A stretch of 64,000 nt of DNA from Neopusillimonas aromaticivorans (GTDB taxonomy: Bacteria; Pseudomonadota; Gammaproteobacteria; Burkholderiales; Burkholderiaceae_B): positions 124,001 through 188,000 of the forward strand of contig NZ_CP128233.1 of NCBI RefSeq assembly GCF_030344915.1, written 5' to 3'. Numbering within the stretch: position 1 is the stretch's first letter; the number at the start of each line of letters is the position of its first letter. The position numbers and the translations under genes were made by a program. Below, piece by piece: positions 8,582-19,717 of this stretch. Below the pieces are notes generated by a model. It had not been told where the DNA came from, ran no database searches, and saw only the letters and a program-made list of their open reading frames with translations.

Positions 8582-10405
8582 ATGAACGCACCCACAGACC
8601 GCTTCCCCTACCTTCACGAAGCCAAAGCACCCGCCGGCGCCGAAGGCTGGGAACGCATGTACCCCTATTTTCTGGTTTCCCAACCGGAAGGCCGTGACTT
8701 CGAGCAGGACCGCTTCTGGTTCGCAGACTCCATGCATTGGTCCCGCGCCGTGCACCCCTTCGACAGCATCGGGGCCGAAGCGGTCTACTATGGCTGCGGC
8801 GTCAACGGTGCGCGCAGCATCGTTTTACCCGCTGCATTGGGGCTGGACGTGCGCATGGTCAATGGCTTCGTCTACATATGCCCGCAAGCGGTTTCCGACC
8901 CGGCCGAAATCCAGCGCCGTCTGGCCCTGTTCCAGGAGCGCGCCGGACACTACTACAAAAACTGGGATTCGCTCTACGCCAACTGGAAAGAAAAATGACG
9001 ACGGTCATTGACCGGATGAAGTCATTACAGTTTGCCAACCTGCCCGAAATCGAACCCATCGAAATCGTGACGGAAGGCCAGGGGCGCTCGGTTTCGTGGG
9101 ATCTGGTCGAAAATTATCACCGGCTGGTCAACGATTTCTTCCTGGTCTGGCAATATCACTTCGAAATGCTGGGTCTGGGCTACGGCGCCTACCTGGTGTT
9201 CTTTGACCTGTGCAAAAAGGCATTCCCTGAAATTCAGGACCAAACCATTGCCCGCATGGTCGCCGGGGTTGAGGGCATGGCATTCCGCCCGGATGATGAA
9301 CTGCGCCGCCTGGCCAAACTGGCTGTCGAGCTGAATATCGATGCGTCCATCACGACCAACGATCCGGCCGATACCATTCTGGCCAACATCGCCGGACACG
9401 CCAACGGCGCACGCTGGCTGGCCGCATTGAACGAGGTGCGTGAACCTTGGTTCAACTACTTCGCCGAATACGGCTTCCTGCACGACCAGGAAACCTGGAA
9501 TGAGAATCTGTCCATTCCGCTGCAGGCCATCAGCCGTTACGTCGAACTGCTGCGCAACGGTGAGGTCATTGACCGCCCGGTCGAGCAACTGCACGAAGAC
9601 CGTGATGAAATCGTGGCCGAATACCGTGCCCTGCTGGCCCCTGATGAGGTTCAGGCGTTTGATGAGGCACTGGCCCTGTCCCGCAATGTCTTCCCCTACA
9701 TTGAAGAACACAACATCTATGTTGAACACTGGAGCCATGCCGTGTTCTGGCGCAAGGTGCGTGAACTGGCTGACGTTTTCGTTGCTGCGGGCTTTTTCCG
9801 CCAGGCGGATGATTTTTACTTCCTGAATCGCTTTGAAATTGACCAGGCGCTGTTCGACATGGTCGAGTCCTGGGCCATCGGGGTGCCGGCACGCGGGGTC
9901 CAGCACTGGGCACGCGAAATCGATGCCCGTCGCAAAATCATGACCGCCCTGCGCACTGAAACGGCAGCACCGGCTTATGGCACCCCTCCGCACGAAGTCA
10001 CCGACCCGTTCGCCATCATGAACTACGGGGTCACCACCGAGCGCGTGCAGCAATGGCTGGCCCAGGCCCGCGGCGGCAACACCGCCGCGCTGCAGGGCAT
10101 CGCCGCTTCGCCCGGTGTCGTCGAAGGCATCGTTCGGGTCATTCGACACGAAAACGAAATCAGCGACCTGCAACCGGGGAAATTCTGGTGGCGGCCATTA
10201 CCGCACCCTCGTGGGCCTCTGCGTTTTCGGTCGTGGCCGGTGTGGTTACCGACATCGGGGGCTGATGAGTCATGCAGCCATCGTATGCCGTGAATATGGC
10301 ATGCCCGCCGTCGTCAGCACCGGTTTTGCCACCGCCCAACTGAAAACCGGCCAACGCATCCGTATTGATGGCTATAAAGGCACCGTCGAACAACTGGCCG
10401 CCTGA
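8582..10405 (+). CDS. PEP-utilising-enzyme phosphohistidine subunit, phenylphosphate-synthase alpha-like; three apparent deletions
   Basis: About 608 residues once three missing bases are supplied (one A at about 8991-8995, one G at about 10177-10180, one G at about 10257-10261). The long N-terminal part has no nucleotide motif (KNWDSLYANWKEK, WQYHFEMLGLGYGAYLVFF). The C-terminus is the PEP-synthase swivelling domain with the phosphorylatable histidine in GGLMSHAAIVCREYGMPAVV. The C-terminal PEP/pyruvate TIM barrel of true PEP synthase is absent. Size and layout resemble the roughly 70-kDa alpha subunit of phenylphosphate synthase, whose histidine passes phosphate to phenol. The acceptor here is unknown. 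Confidence 0.8.
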
Positions 10406-10448
10406 CGCGTGTCAAACTATTCGTAATAGCAGCAAGGAGACAACAGCA

Positions 10449-11489
10449 ATGCAAGACTGGACCCTGACATTTGAACAACAAAGCGCTTTGGAACTGGCCC
10501 AGGTGGGTGGTAAAGGCCATGGCCTGGCGCTGATGGCCCAGGCCGGCATTCCTGTTGCTCCGGGCTTCATCATCGCCACACCCGCCCACCGGTATTATCT
10601 GGATAAGACGGGCCTGGGCGAACGTCTGCGCCAGGCCATGGACGGCATCGACAAAAACAGTCTGGAAGCGCGCGAAGCCCTTGAGCGTGAAGTGGTGGCG
10701 TGGTTTGATCATACGCCCATGCCCGACGAGCTTCGTGAAGCGGTCATCCAGGGCTATGGCGACTTGTCGCGCGCCCTGCACCTGCCCGACCTGGCTGTCG
10801 CCGTACGCTCGAGTGCCACGGCTGAAGATACCGAAGGCACCAGTTTTGCCGGTGAATATGAAACCTATGTGGGCATGAAGACCGGCGATGAGGTTGAACT
10901 GCACGTGCGTCGCTGCTGGGCCAGCGCGTTCTCGGCACGTGCCCTGGGGTATGCCTGGAAAAACAACATCGATCCGCTCACCATCCATATGGCGATCGTC
11001 ATCCAGAAAGTCGTCGATGCCCGCGCTGCCGGGGTGATGTTCACGGTCAGTCCGACCACAGGCGACCGCTCCCGCATCGTCATTGAAGCCTGCCATGGCC
11101 TGGGCTTGGGCGTGGTGGGCGGCGACGTCACCCCCGACCGTTTTATTGTGGCCAAGGTTGAAGGTCAGGTGATCGACCACATTCTGGGCGACAAGCATCT
11201 TGAATACGGGCCCGATGGCAAAGCCCACCCGGTCGACGCGGCCCGGCGAGAAGTATTCAGCCTCAGTGACACCGAGGTCATTGCCTTGTCAAAGGTCGGA
11301 AAACGGCTGGAGCGCATGCGCGGCGCCGCGCAAGACATCGAATTCGCCATTGACCGCGAACTGCCCGCCGGCGACAACATCGTCCTGCTGCAATGTCGTC
11401 CCGTCACCGTGACGGCACCCAAAACGGCTTCCACACTGGACAAGGCCCTGGGTCACCTGACGGCCAGTGTGCTGGCGGCCGCGCGCTGA
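10449..11489 (+). CDS. PEP-synthase-like ATP-binding subunit, phenylphosphate-synthase beta-like
   Basis: A 346-residue protein equal to the N-terminal nucleotide-binding part of PEP synthase: the opening VGGKGHGLALMAQAGIPVAPGF, then VRSSATAEDTEGTSFAGEYET at about 122-142, VMFTVSP, and the closing QCRPVTV. It would take the beta-phosphoryl group of ATP onto the histidine of the partner subunit encoded immediately upstream. The ATG at 10449 is preceded by AAGGAGA. Its stop overlaps the start of the Crp-type regulator gene. Standing alone without a swivelling domain, it cannot complete the reaction without the upstream subunit, which argues for a two-subunit enzyme. Confidence 0.85.
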   Translation: MQDWTLTFEQQSALELAQVGGKGHGLALMAQAGIPVAPGFIIATPAHRYYLDKTGLGERLRQAMDGIDKNSLEAREALEREVVAWFDHTPMPDELREAVIQGYGDLSRALHLPDLAVAVRSSATAEDTEGTSFAGEYETYVGMKTGDEVELHVRRCWASAFSARALGYAWKNNIDPLTIHMAIVIQKVVDARAAGVMFTVSPTTGDRSRIVIEACHGLGLGVVGGDVTPDRFIVAKVEGQVIDHILGDKHLEYGPDGKAHPVDAARREVFSLSDTEVIALSKVGKRLERMRGAAQDIEFAIDRELPAGDNIVLLQCRPVTVTAPKTASTLDKALGHLTASVLAAAR

Positions 11490-12193
11490 TGACGCGTTCG
11501 CTTCACCAGCAATCCGTTTCGCTGAATCGCAACGACTTGCTGAGCGGTGCCGACTGGTTCGGCACCCTCAGCGCGCTTGCTCAAGCCCGGGTCAGGCATG
11601 ACCTGATCGAACGCAGTGTCGCGGCGGGCGAGGCTCTGGGCCATCAGGGTGAAATGCAGTTGTACTGGTTTGGTGTGATGGAAGGCTTGCTGAAATGGTC
11701 AGTCAGTGCGATTGACGGTCGCACAGTCACCCTTGGCGGACAATCCGTAGGCAGCTGGTTCGGCGAGGGCACACTGGTTCGGGGCAAGCCGCGACAGTCC
11801 GACATCATTGCCCTTCGCCATAGTCGTGTCGCCATGATTCCACGCGCCACCTTCAACTGGCTACGCCAGAATGAAGCCGTATTTAACGATTTTTTGTTAC
11901 GCCAGGTCAACGAACGCATGCACTGGTTCATGGGCAGCATGGCCGCACATCGGTTGCTGGACGCAGAACATCTGGTGGTGCGGGCGCTGTGGGGTCTGGT
12001 CCACCCCTTGCTTAACCCGCTGGGGCTGCATCACCTGCTGATTTCACAGGAAGAGCTGGCCAACCTGGCCATGGTATCGCGGCAACGTTGCAATATGACG
12101 CTGGTCACCCTGAAACGCGAAGGGCTGATCGAACTGGGCTACGGCGCCATTTCAATCCGTGATATCGATGCGCTGGCCGCCAGAATGCGCTGA
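11489..12193 (+). CDS. Crp/Fnr-family transcriptional regulator
   Basis: A 234-residue protein with an N-terminal effector-sensing beta-roll (about 15-130; a GSWFGEGTLVRGKPR segment at the cNMP phosphate-loop position, but without the canonical RTA) and a C-terminal winged helix (about 145-230; recognition region LISQEELANLAMVSRQRCNMTLVTLKREGLIE). No Fnr-type cysteine cluster at the N-terminus, so it does not look like an oxygen sensor. It ends the carboxylase/phosphotransferase operon and overlaps the previous gene by one base (TGATG), so it is likely a local regulator of that pathway, perhaps sensing its substrate. Effector unknown. Confidence 0.85.
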   Translation: MTRSLHQQSVSLNRNDLLSGADWFGTLSALAQARVRHDLIERSVAAGEALGHQGEMQLYWFGVMEGLLKWSVSAIDGRTVTLGGQSVGSWFGEGTLVRGKPRQSDIIALRHSRVAMIPRATFNWLRQNEAVFNDFLLRQVNERMHWFMGSMAAHRLLDAEHLVVRALWGLVHPLLNPLGLHHLLISQEELANLAMVSRQRCNMTLVTLKREGLIELGYGAISIRDIDALAARMR

Positions 12194-12224
12194 CGACCCT
12201 GAAGCGTTTGCGTTTCAACGTCGT

Positions 12225-15200
12225 CTACAGCACCACCGCCCGATTGCGACCACGGCGCTTGGCTTCGTACAAGGCCTGATCCGCCTGATCCAGCAAGCTC
12301 ACTGCTTCCGAAGCGTCATTCAACACGCGACCTGCACAACCCACGCTGATGGTGACGTAATCGGCGATGGGCGAGTAGCCATGCACAATTTGCAATTGGC
12401 GTACGGCATCACACAAGCGCTGGGCAACCGCCAGCACACGGCCTGCATCCGTTTCCGGCAAAATCGCCACAAACTCTTCACCCCCATAGCGGGCCAGCAA
12501 ATCACCCGGGCGGCTGATGGCTTTGTTCATGGCCGCTGCCACCCTCACCAGACACTCGTCACCCCGACCATGACCATAGTTGTCGTTGTAGGCCTTGAAG
12601 TAATCAATATCGATCATCAGCACCGACATGGGCAGGCCGTTACGCGCCAGACGATTCCCTTCTTTGAGCAGTATCTGGTCAAAATAACGGCGGTTGGCAA
12701 TTTGCGTCAGGCCATCGATATTCGACATTTCTTCAAGCATGTCGGTTTTTGACTTGAGGCTCATCTGGTTGCGAATACGCGCACGCACAATCGGCAGGTG
12801 AAACGGCTTGGTAATGTAATCAACCGCGCCCAGATTCAAACCCTGCTCCTCCTCAACCGCCTCGGTCAGGGCGCTGACGAAAATAACCGGAATCTGCTGG
12901 GTAGCCGGGTTGTTTTTAAGCTCGCGACAAACGGTGTACCCATCCATATCGGGCATCATGATGTCGAGCAGAATCAGGTCTGGCGGATGACTGCCTTGTG
13001 CAATCGCCAGCGCTTTTTCACCCTTGCCGGCTACCTGGATGATGTACTCGTCTTTCAGGTAGTTCGCCAGCATTTTGACATTGGCCGGCACGTCATCCAC
13101 GATCAGCAAGGTTTTGCGCTCATCATCCGGATCAGCACGAACTGCTGACCGAGACGTCGCTGCACTCTCAGGTGCCGGCTCATCGGGTTCAAGCCATTCT
13201 CGCAAGCCGCGTGTCAAAGACGCCGCATCAAAGGGTTTGCCCAAATGGGCATTCATACCGGCGGCCATCGCACGCTCGCGATCCTCGACCAGACCCGCCG
13301 CCGTCAGGGCAATGATCGGCACATTGGCATCAAGAGCACGGATCTGACGCGCCGCCTCATAGCCGTCCATCACCGGCATCTGGATATCCATCAGCACCAG
13401 ATCAACCGGTTGAGACTTGAACAGGGCAACCGCCTGCTCACCGTTTTCTGCGGTAATAACCGAAGTACCCATACGGACCAGATAGGCCTGCGCCACTTCT
13501 GCATTGACAGGGTTATCGTCAACCACCATGACGCGCCGGCCGGTGAACTGAACCAATGCCCCCCGGAAAGACTGCCCTCAAGGACGGCACTTTCGTTGTA
13601 CGGGAACCGTTGGAACAAATCAAGCAGCCGGCTGCGCAACACGGGTTTGGGAAGCACCGGAAAACTGTCTTCGGGTAACTGGCTGGCCTGGGCCAGCGCT
13701 TCGGTACCCGCCAGAAACAGACGCGGCATCGGAACGCGCTTTTCGTGCAATACGCTGCGCAACCGGCGCAAGGTATTCAGCCCGGTCAAGGGGTCAGCGA
13801 CCAGTCGACAATAATGGCCTGATACGGTCGACCGCGATCACAGGCGTCAACCACCAGTTCAAGCGCCCGACTGCCATTATCGGTAGCATCCACCTGTCCG
13901 CCACACGCCGCCAGGGTTTCAACCATGGCCTGCCGCGCCAGCACATTGTCTTCGACAACCAGGATGGCGCGTGGGACACAATCACAGCCTGCCCAACGGG
14001 GTGACATTTCGACGGAACCATCCAGCGCAAATACCAGGACAAACTCAAAACGGGTACCCTCGCCCTGGCGGGTTTCCACCTGAATGCCATCGCCCCCCAT
14101 CAGCTGCACCAGTGCCTGACTGACCGGCAACCCCAACCCGGCACCGCTGTAACGGCGCGCGCTGGAGGTGTCTGCCTGAGAAAACGGTTCGAACAAATGA
14201 GGTAAATGGTCGGGAGAAATACCCGGTCCGCTGTCAATTACCCGAAACTGAACCCGGACCTGCTGACCCTGTACGCTCAGCAGCCGCGCCTGCACGGCCA
14301 CGCAACCCGCCTGAGTGAACTTGATGGCATTGCCCACCAGCTTGAGCAAAACCTGACCCAGGCGTAACGGATCCCCCTGCAGCGACGGCATAATCGCCGG
14401 ATCAACATGCAAGACCAGCTCAATGCGTTTTTCAGCGGCGACCCGCGAAAACATGGCCGCCAGTTGCTCAAAAACTTCGTCCAGCGCAAACGACTGCACC
14501 TGAATCTTGAGTTTCTGATCTTCAAGACGCGAGTAATCAAGAATGTCGTCAACCATCAGCAGCAATGCCCGTGCGGCCTGGCGGATCTGCTCGGTACGCC
14601 GTCGCAACAAGGGTGACAACGACGCATCACCCAGCTGCAGGTCGGCCATGCCGATAATCGCATTCAACGGAGTGCGAATCTCGTGACTCATGTTGGCCAG
14701 GAACGCTGACTTGGCCCGATTGGCGGCATCGGCCTGGGTTTTGGCATCGCGAAGCTCAAGATTCTGGCGCGCCTGGAACTGGATCAGGCTGTTGAATGCA
14801 TGCACCAGCTGACCAACCTCGTCTGCATTGACGACATCAAGCGTGCCCATGGGACGCGCGCCATTAATCATGCTGCGGACATCGGCGGCGGCCTGCTCAA
14901 GCGGACGCAACTGCCGACGGATCGAAACCGTCACCAGCGCACCGGCCACAATGACCAGAAACAAGGCCAGTACCGCGAGTTTCAAGAGCAACGCATTCAC
15001 GGGTGCCAACGCCAGATGAGCCGGCAAGGTATGAATCACGACCCAGTCAACCATGCGTAACGGCCTGACTGAATAGATAACCTGTTGCTCATCAAAAGAA
15101 ATCGCCTCGCCTTGCAGATGGCCGGCGCGAATCTGTTCGACAATCTCGTTATCCTGCAATCCATCCAGTGGTTTGAGCGACAGGTCGGACACGGTAGACG

Positions 15201-15852
15201 CCACCAGCACGTCACGCTGCGGGTCGACTACGTACAGCTGCCCTCCCATATCCAGCTGATGATGCGCCACCTGATTCAGCAGATTGTCCTGGGCCAGCCG
15301 CGTAGCGCCGAAAATCATGCCCAGCAACTCGCCATCGCGGGACAGGATCGGTGCAATGATGATGAACATGGGTTCTGGCGTTGCCTTGCCGATCACGGGT
15401 GGTGAAATCACTGCCCTCTTTTCGGTCATCACCTGCTTCATGTGCTCACGGTCGGCTGTATTACGCCCTACCCTGCCGGGCAGGATCGGTGAATCAATAA
15501 TAATCGTGCCATCCGCATCGGTAATGACCAGGCCATTATTGAAAGCGGTACGCAGCATGACACGACTGTCCAGTGTGCGCCGCAGCTCTGGCAACGAACG
15601 CAGGGCCAGCCCATCATGTAGCAAATTGGCAAATACCACCAAGGCTTCACGGCGTTCAGCCAACTCGCCGTCAATGTGTTCAGCAATCAGACCGGTCAGC
15701 TGATTTTCATGGGCCAGAATCTGCTCGCGGTTATCTTTATAGGCCGCCAACCCGACCACCAGGGCAGACAGGACAGCGGCAAGTGCCACCGCAACAAGGA
15801 CGATCAGGGTAAGCCGTTTGGCCAGCGATGATGAAACGCGGAAAGTCGCCAT
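12225..15852 (-). CDS. Hybrid histidine kinase with three receivers and a C-terminal GGDEF; two apparent deletions
   Basis: About 1210 residues. Order: TM1 (13-37), a cache-like periplasmic sensor (about 38-285), TM2 (287-310), HAMP (310-363), HisKA with His390 in NMSHEIRTPLNAII, HATPase (about 495-620; GNAIKF, DSGPGIS, GAGLGL), REC1 (VVEDN, VDW, PKP), REC2 (VVDDN, LMDIQMP), REC3 (IVDDV, LLDIMMP), then diguanylate cyclase with intact RYGGEEF. Bases appear missing near 13796-13799 and 13560-13565; restoring them joins three ORFs in one frame. The signal would run from a periplasmic ligand to c-di-GMP synthesis. It lies 3 bp downstream of the HPt kinase gene, so the two are cotranscribed. Confidence 0.85.
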
Positions 15853-15855
15853 GGT

Positions 15856-18199
15856 TTACAGGTTCTCAAGCGCGGCTTGAAGCTTACCCATGGCCAATGC
15901 AGCAGCATCAAAGTCCAGGGCATCAAGCGCCTGCTCAAGGACTCGCCAATGGCGTTCACGCACCGCTGCAGGCAACTGACGGGCCACACGGGACAGCTCG
16001 TCTTCGCTGATAAACTGATTGCCACAAATCGCCACGGAAAGCCTGTTCAGGGCGGCCCGCGCAACGTCGGGATCAACCCCAGCCCCCGAAGGCGTCACCC
16101 AGGCCTCTTCGGCCTGATGTTCGGCAAGGTATTGCCCGGCCTGATGGACATATTCACGGCGGATGCGCTCGTAGCGCATGACCAGATCCGGCGCGGGAAC
16201 GTCCTGTTGCTTGAGCAAGGCATCCAGCGCCATTGCCACCGCGGCCAGCTCTTTCATGGCCAGATTGCCGGCCACTCCTTTCAGGCTATGAACCAGGCTC
16301 TGGGCCACCACAAAATCAGCGGGAGTACTGCTGGAATCAAGATGCTCGAGCATGTGGGTCAACTGGGCATACGGCCCTTGCAACTGCTGGTGCAACTGAC
16401 CAAGTGATTTACGATAAAGGGTGGTATCCCCCATCAGGCGCTCAATACCCTCGGCGGCATTCAGGTAATCCTCCGTGGCCTCGTTCGCGACAGCCGTTTG
16501 TACGGGCAGCCGCTCCGCCACCGGGCTCATAGCGTCCGGTACCGCAGCCTCCGCGTTTTCAAGCGACGTGGCCCGTGACAGGGGCAACACAAAACTGAAC
16601 GTAGTCCCCACGCCGGGCTGGCTGTCAAGTGCAATATCGCCTCCGCCCATGGCATGGACCAGACGCTGGGAAATGATCAGGCCAAGGCCGGAGCCCCCGT
16701 ATTTTCGGCCGATTGAATTATCAGCCTGGCTGAACGCCTTGAACAAACGCCCCCGTTGGGCCTCTGTGATGCCGATACCGGTATCTTGCAGCGTAAAACG
16801 CAACCAGTCACTGACATCGTCGCTTTTCTCAAGGACGACCGTCAGACCCACCTGGCCCTGGGCGGTAAATTTCAAGGCATTGCTGAACAGGTTCTGCAAG
16901 ACCTGGCGCAGCCTCAGGACATCGCCTTGATAAACAACGGTATCAAGACTACCGGTACGTACCTGAAGATCAAGCCCTTTTCGCTGGCAAGGGGCTGGAA
17001 CAAACTCACGACCGGACCAACCGCCTCGGACAACGCAAACGGACGAGACTCCAGCGTGAGCCGCTGCGCCTCGATTTTTGAAAAGTCGAGGACATCATTA
17101 AGCAACTCAAGCAAATTGCGGGCAGACTGGCCGATTTTCTGCAACCGGTCGTGCAACACCGCAGGATCGGTATCGTCCAGACCCAACTGGCTCAGACCGA
17201 TGATGCCGGCCAGTGACGTTCGCACTTCGTGGCTCATGCTGGCCATGAAAACAGATTTTTCCTGATTGGCCTGTTCGGCCTGGGCCTTGGCCTGTTCCAG
17301 AGCCTGGCGCGATTGAACAATAGTATCGATACTGGTGTAGGTACCCATGACGAGCACCGGCCGCTGCTGGCTGTCAACCTCAATGACCTTGCCGCGCGAC
17401 TCAACCCAGGTCCAGCCGCCTTGGGCATTGCGAAGCCTGAATTGGGAACGGATCCGGGTGTCGGGCTGCATGACGCTTGCTCGAGCAAAGACATCCGGAG
17501 CATCGTCAGGGTGTATCAACGTGCGCAAGACATCAAGGTCAAGCGGGAACTGGCCGGACGTATACCCCAACAACGTCCAGGCCTCGTCAGACCACTGAAT
17601 GTGATTTGTATGCAGGTCCCAGCGCCAGACCCCGATTTTTGACGCTTCAAGCGTCAGCCGAAAGCGGGTCTGGGTTTCCTGCAGCTCATCAGCCTGGCGT
17701 TTTTTTCGGTGATGTCATAAACATATCCATGCCAGAGTACCGAACCATCATCAAGCCGCTGCGGACTGGCCTGGCCGTTCAGCCAGCGCTCTGGCAGGCC
17801 TGGCCGGCAAATACGAAACTCTTCTTTCCAGAGGCCAAGCGTGTGGGCCGAGTGCTGAATGCTTTGCTGGACACGCGACAAGTCATCGGGATGCAGCAGA
17901 TTGAAAATGGTGCTGGCATCGGCCACCGCCTGTTCGGCCGTAACGCCATAAATACGATAAACGCCCTTGCTGACATAAGGAAATGCCCCGTGTCCGTCAG
18001 GATAAAGCACAAACTGGTGCAAAACGCCTGGCACATGCTCGGACAGCCGGTTCAGGCGCTCGGCCAGCCCCGCCATACCGGTATCTGCCGAATGCTGGTA
18101 CAACAGATCGGCCGCCGACCCGGTCGCGACATGACTGGCGTCGTCATCGGCAACCCCCAACATGAAATAACGCGACCACCCTGTTTTACGCGACATCAC
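15856..18199 (-). CDS. PAS-PAS histidine kinase with C-terminal HPt domain; two apparent deletions
   Basis: About 780 residues, no membrane segment, so cytoplasmic. Two PAS folds (FPYVSKGVYRIYGV with HPDD; then LGYTSGQFPLD with HPDD), a HisKA domain with SMSHEVRTSLAGIIG (the usual Pro after RT is Ser), HATPase (FSNALKFT, DTGIGI, GSGLGL), then a linker and an HPt domain with phosphorylatable His in LVHSLKGVAGN. There is no receiver domain, which the neighbour's three receivers could supply. One A is missing at about 17701-17707 and one G at about 16974-16976; restoring them joins ITEKKRQADELQETQ and ASEKGLDLQV. The start could be either of two adjacent ATGs. Confidence 0.83.
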
Positions 18200-18265
18200 C
18201 AGCCCTCCGCGGCTGACACAAATGAAAGCATTCTAGTACAGCTTGAAAAGATCACGCAGAACGGA

Positions 18266-19717
18266 TCACTGGTTTTGACGAAACGCCTCAATAGCACGTG
18301 CACGTGTGACCTTCAGGTCAACCATCATCGCCGGATAGCCACATGCCACACGCTGCGGGCCTGACGGGTCATGGATGTCGGACGCCGGAACCCGGGCCAG
18401 TTCAGGCACCCAGCGACGGATAAACGTCCCCTGCGGATCAAATTTTTCAGACTGGCTGACCGGATTGAACACACGAAAATAAGGTGCAGAATCGGCCCCG
18501 GTTGATGCGCTCCATTGCCAGCCACCGTTGTTGGCCGCCAGATCGCCGTCAATCAGGTGGCGCATGAAAAACGCTTCGCCCTTGCGCCAGTCAATCAGCA
18601 GATTCTTGCTCAGAAACATGGCGACAATCATGCGCAAACGGTTATGCATCCAGCCGGTAGCCAACAACTGGCGCATGGCCGCATCGACAATGGGCACACC
18701 GGTTTCCCCGCGGGCCCATCGCGCGAAGTCGTCGGGTGCTTCGCGCCACGCCACACCCAGAGTTTCCTGCCGCATCGGCTGATGCATCGACAGCGCCGGA
18801 TAAGCCACCATAAGATGCCAATAGAACTCTCGCCACAACAACTCGGTAATCCATGTCACCACACCGGTCTGGCCCGTGTCGAATTCGCCCTGGTTCACGC
18901 CCAGTGCGGCATCCAGGCACTGACGTGCGGAAACCAGCCCGGCCGCCAGATACGGGGACAAGGTGCTGGTTCCGTTCAAGGCCGGAAAATCACGATCTTT
19001 CTGGTAACTGGCCACCCGATCGGCAATGAACGCGTCGAGCCGACGGTGGGCCTCGGCGGTTGACGCGGGCCATTGCGCCTCCATTCGTTGCGATACGTCA
19101 GCCGGCAAGCCAGCGACCTCAAGACGCGCCATCAGGACATCTGGTGCAGGCATAGCCTGAACCTGCAGGGGCACCCTCCATGAACGCCCACCAGGTGCAG
19201 CAAGCGGTCGTAACGGCGCTGCCCGCAAGCGGGCACGGCACGCTTTGGCAAACGGCGTGAAAACACGATAAGGTGCCCCTGACCCTGTCTGTACGGTGCC
19301 CGGCTTAAGCAAGGTGGCACCATCAAAGCCAGTCAGTGCTATGCCGTGCCCGGCCAGCAACCGATAGGTGGCACGATCACGACGACGTTCGTTCACCCCG
19401 TACTCGCGATTGCAGAAGACCTGCTGCACACCCAGCGACTGACACAGATCAAGCAAGGCCTGGGGGACGTCTGACCAGGCATCCGTATTCAACGCAACCA
19501 GCGGAACCCCCAGAGCCTCCAGCTCGGCGCGCAATGACGCCAGTGCTCGACGCCAGAAGTCGATTTTGACGGGTGCATCACCGTGCAACCGCCACTGATC
19601 CGGGGAAACAATGTATACGCCAACAACGGGCCCTGCCCCGGCGGCAGCCAGCAAGGCCGGTTGGTCGGCGATACGCAAATCATTACGGAACCAGCACAGG
19701 GAAATAGGGTCTGACAT
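18266..19717 (-). CDS. phrB: Deoxyribodipyrimidine photolyase (class I CPD)
   Basis: A 483-residue flavoenzyme that uses blue light to split cyclobutane pyrimidine dimers. The N-terminal antenna-binding Rossmann domain opens CWFRNDLRIADQPAL. The C-terminal FAD/DNA domain carries the photolyase signature GGWQWSASTGADSAPYFRVF and the segment WMHNRLRMIVAMFLSKNLLIDW. Length is typical of bacterial class I enzymes and the frame is intact. It is separated by 66 bp from the start of the PAS kinase gene downstream on the same strand; no operon partner is obvious. Confidence 0.95.
   Translation of the reverse strand: MSDPISLCWFRNDLRIADQPALLAAAGAGPVVGVYIVSPDQWRLHGDAPVKIDFWRRALASLRAELEALGVPLVALNTDAWSDVPQALLDLCQSLGVQQVFCNREYGVNERRRDRATYRLLAGHGIALTGFDGATLLKPGTVQTGSGAPYRVFTPFAKACRARLRAAPLRPLAAPGGRSWRVPLQVQAMPAPDVLMARLEVAGLPADVSQRMEAQWPASTAEAHRRLDAFIADRVASYQKDRDFPALNGTSTLSPYLAAGLVSARQCLDAALGVNQGEFDTGQTGVVTWITELLWREFYWHLMVAYPALSMHQPMRQETLGVAWREAPDDFARWARGETGVPIVDAAMRQLLATGWMHNRLRMIVAMFLSKNLLIDWRKGEAFFMRHLIDGDLAANNGGWQWSASTGADSAPYFRVFNPVSQSEKFDPQGTFIRRWVPELARVPASDIHDPSGPQRVACGYPAMMVDLKVTRARAIEAFRQNQ

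Noticed and set aside
8582..8998. Separate 138-residue subunit upstream of the phosphohistidine protein
   Set aside because: One extra A in the A5 run at 8991-8995 fuses it in frame with the next gene (NWKEKMTTVIDRMK), giving one protein of the size expected for the family. The ATGA overlap is probably a by-product of the missing base.
9025..10173. 382-codon minus-strand open frame opposite the phosphohistidine subunit gene
   Set aside because: Shadow of the well-conserved plus-strand gene.
12193..12224. Possible bidirectional terminator between the Crp-type gene and the GGDEF kinase
   Set aside because: GACGAC/GTCGTC arms exist, but the stem is imperfect and has no T tract on either strand.
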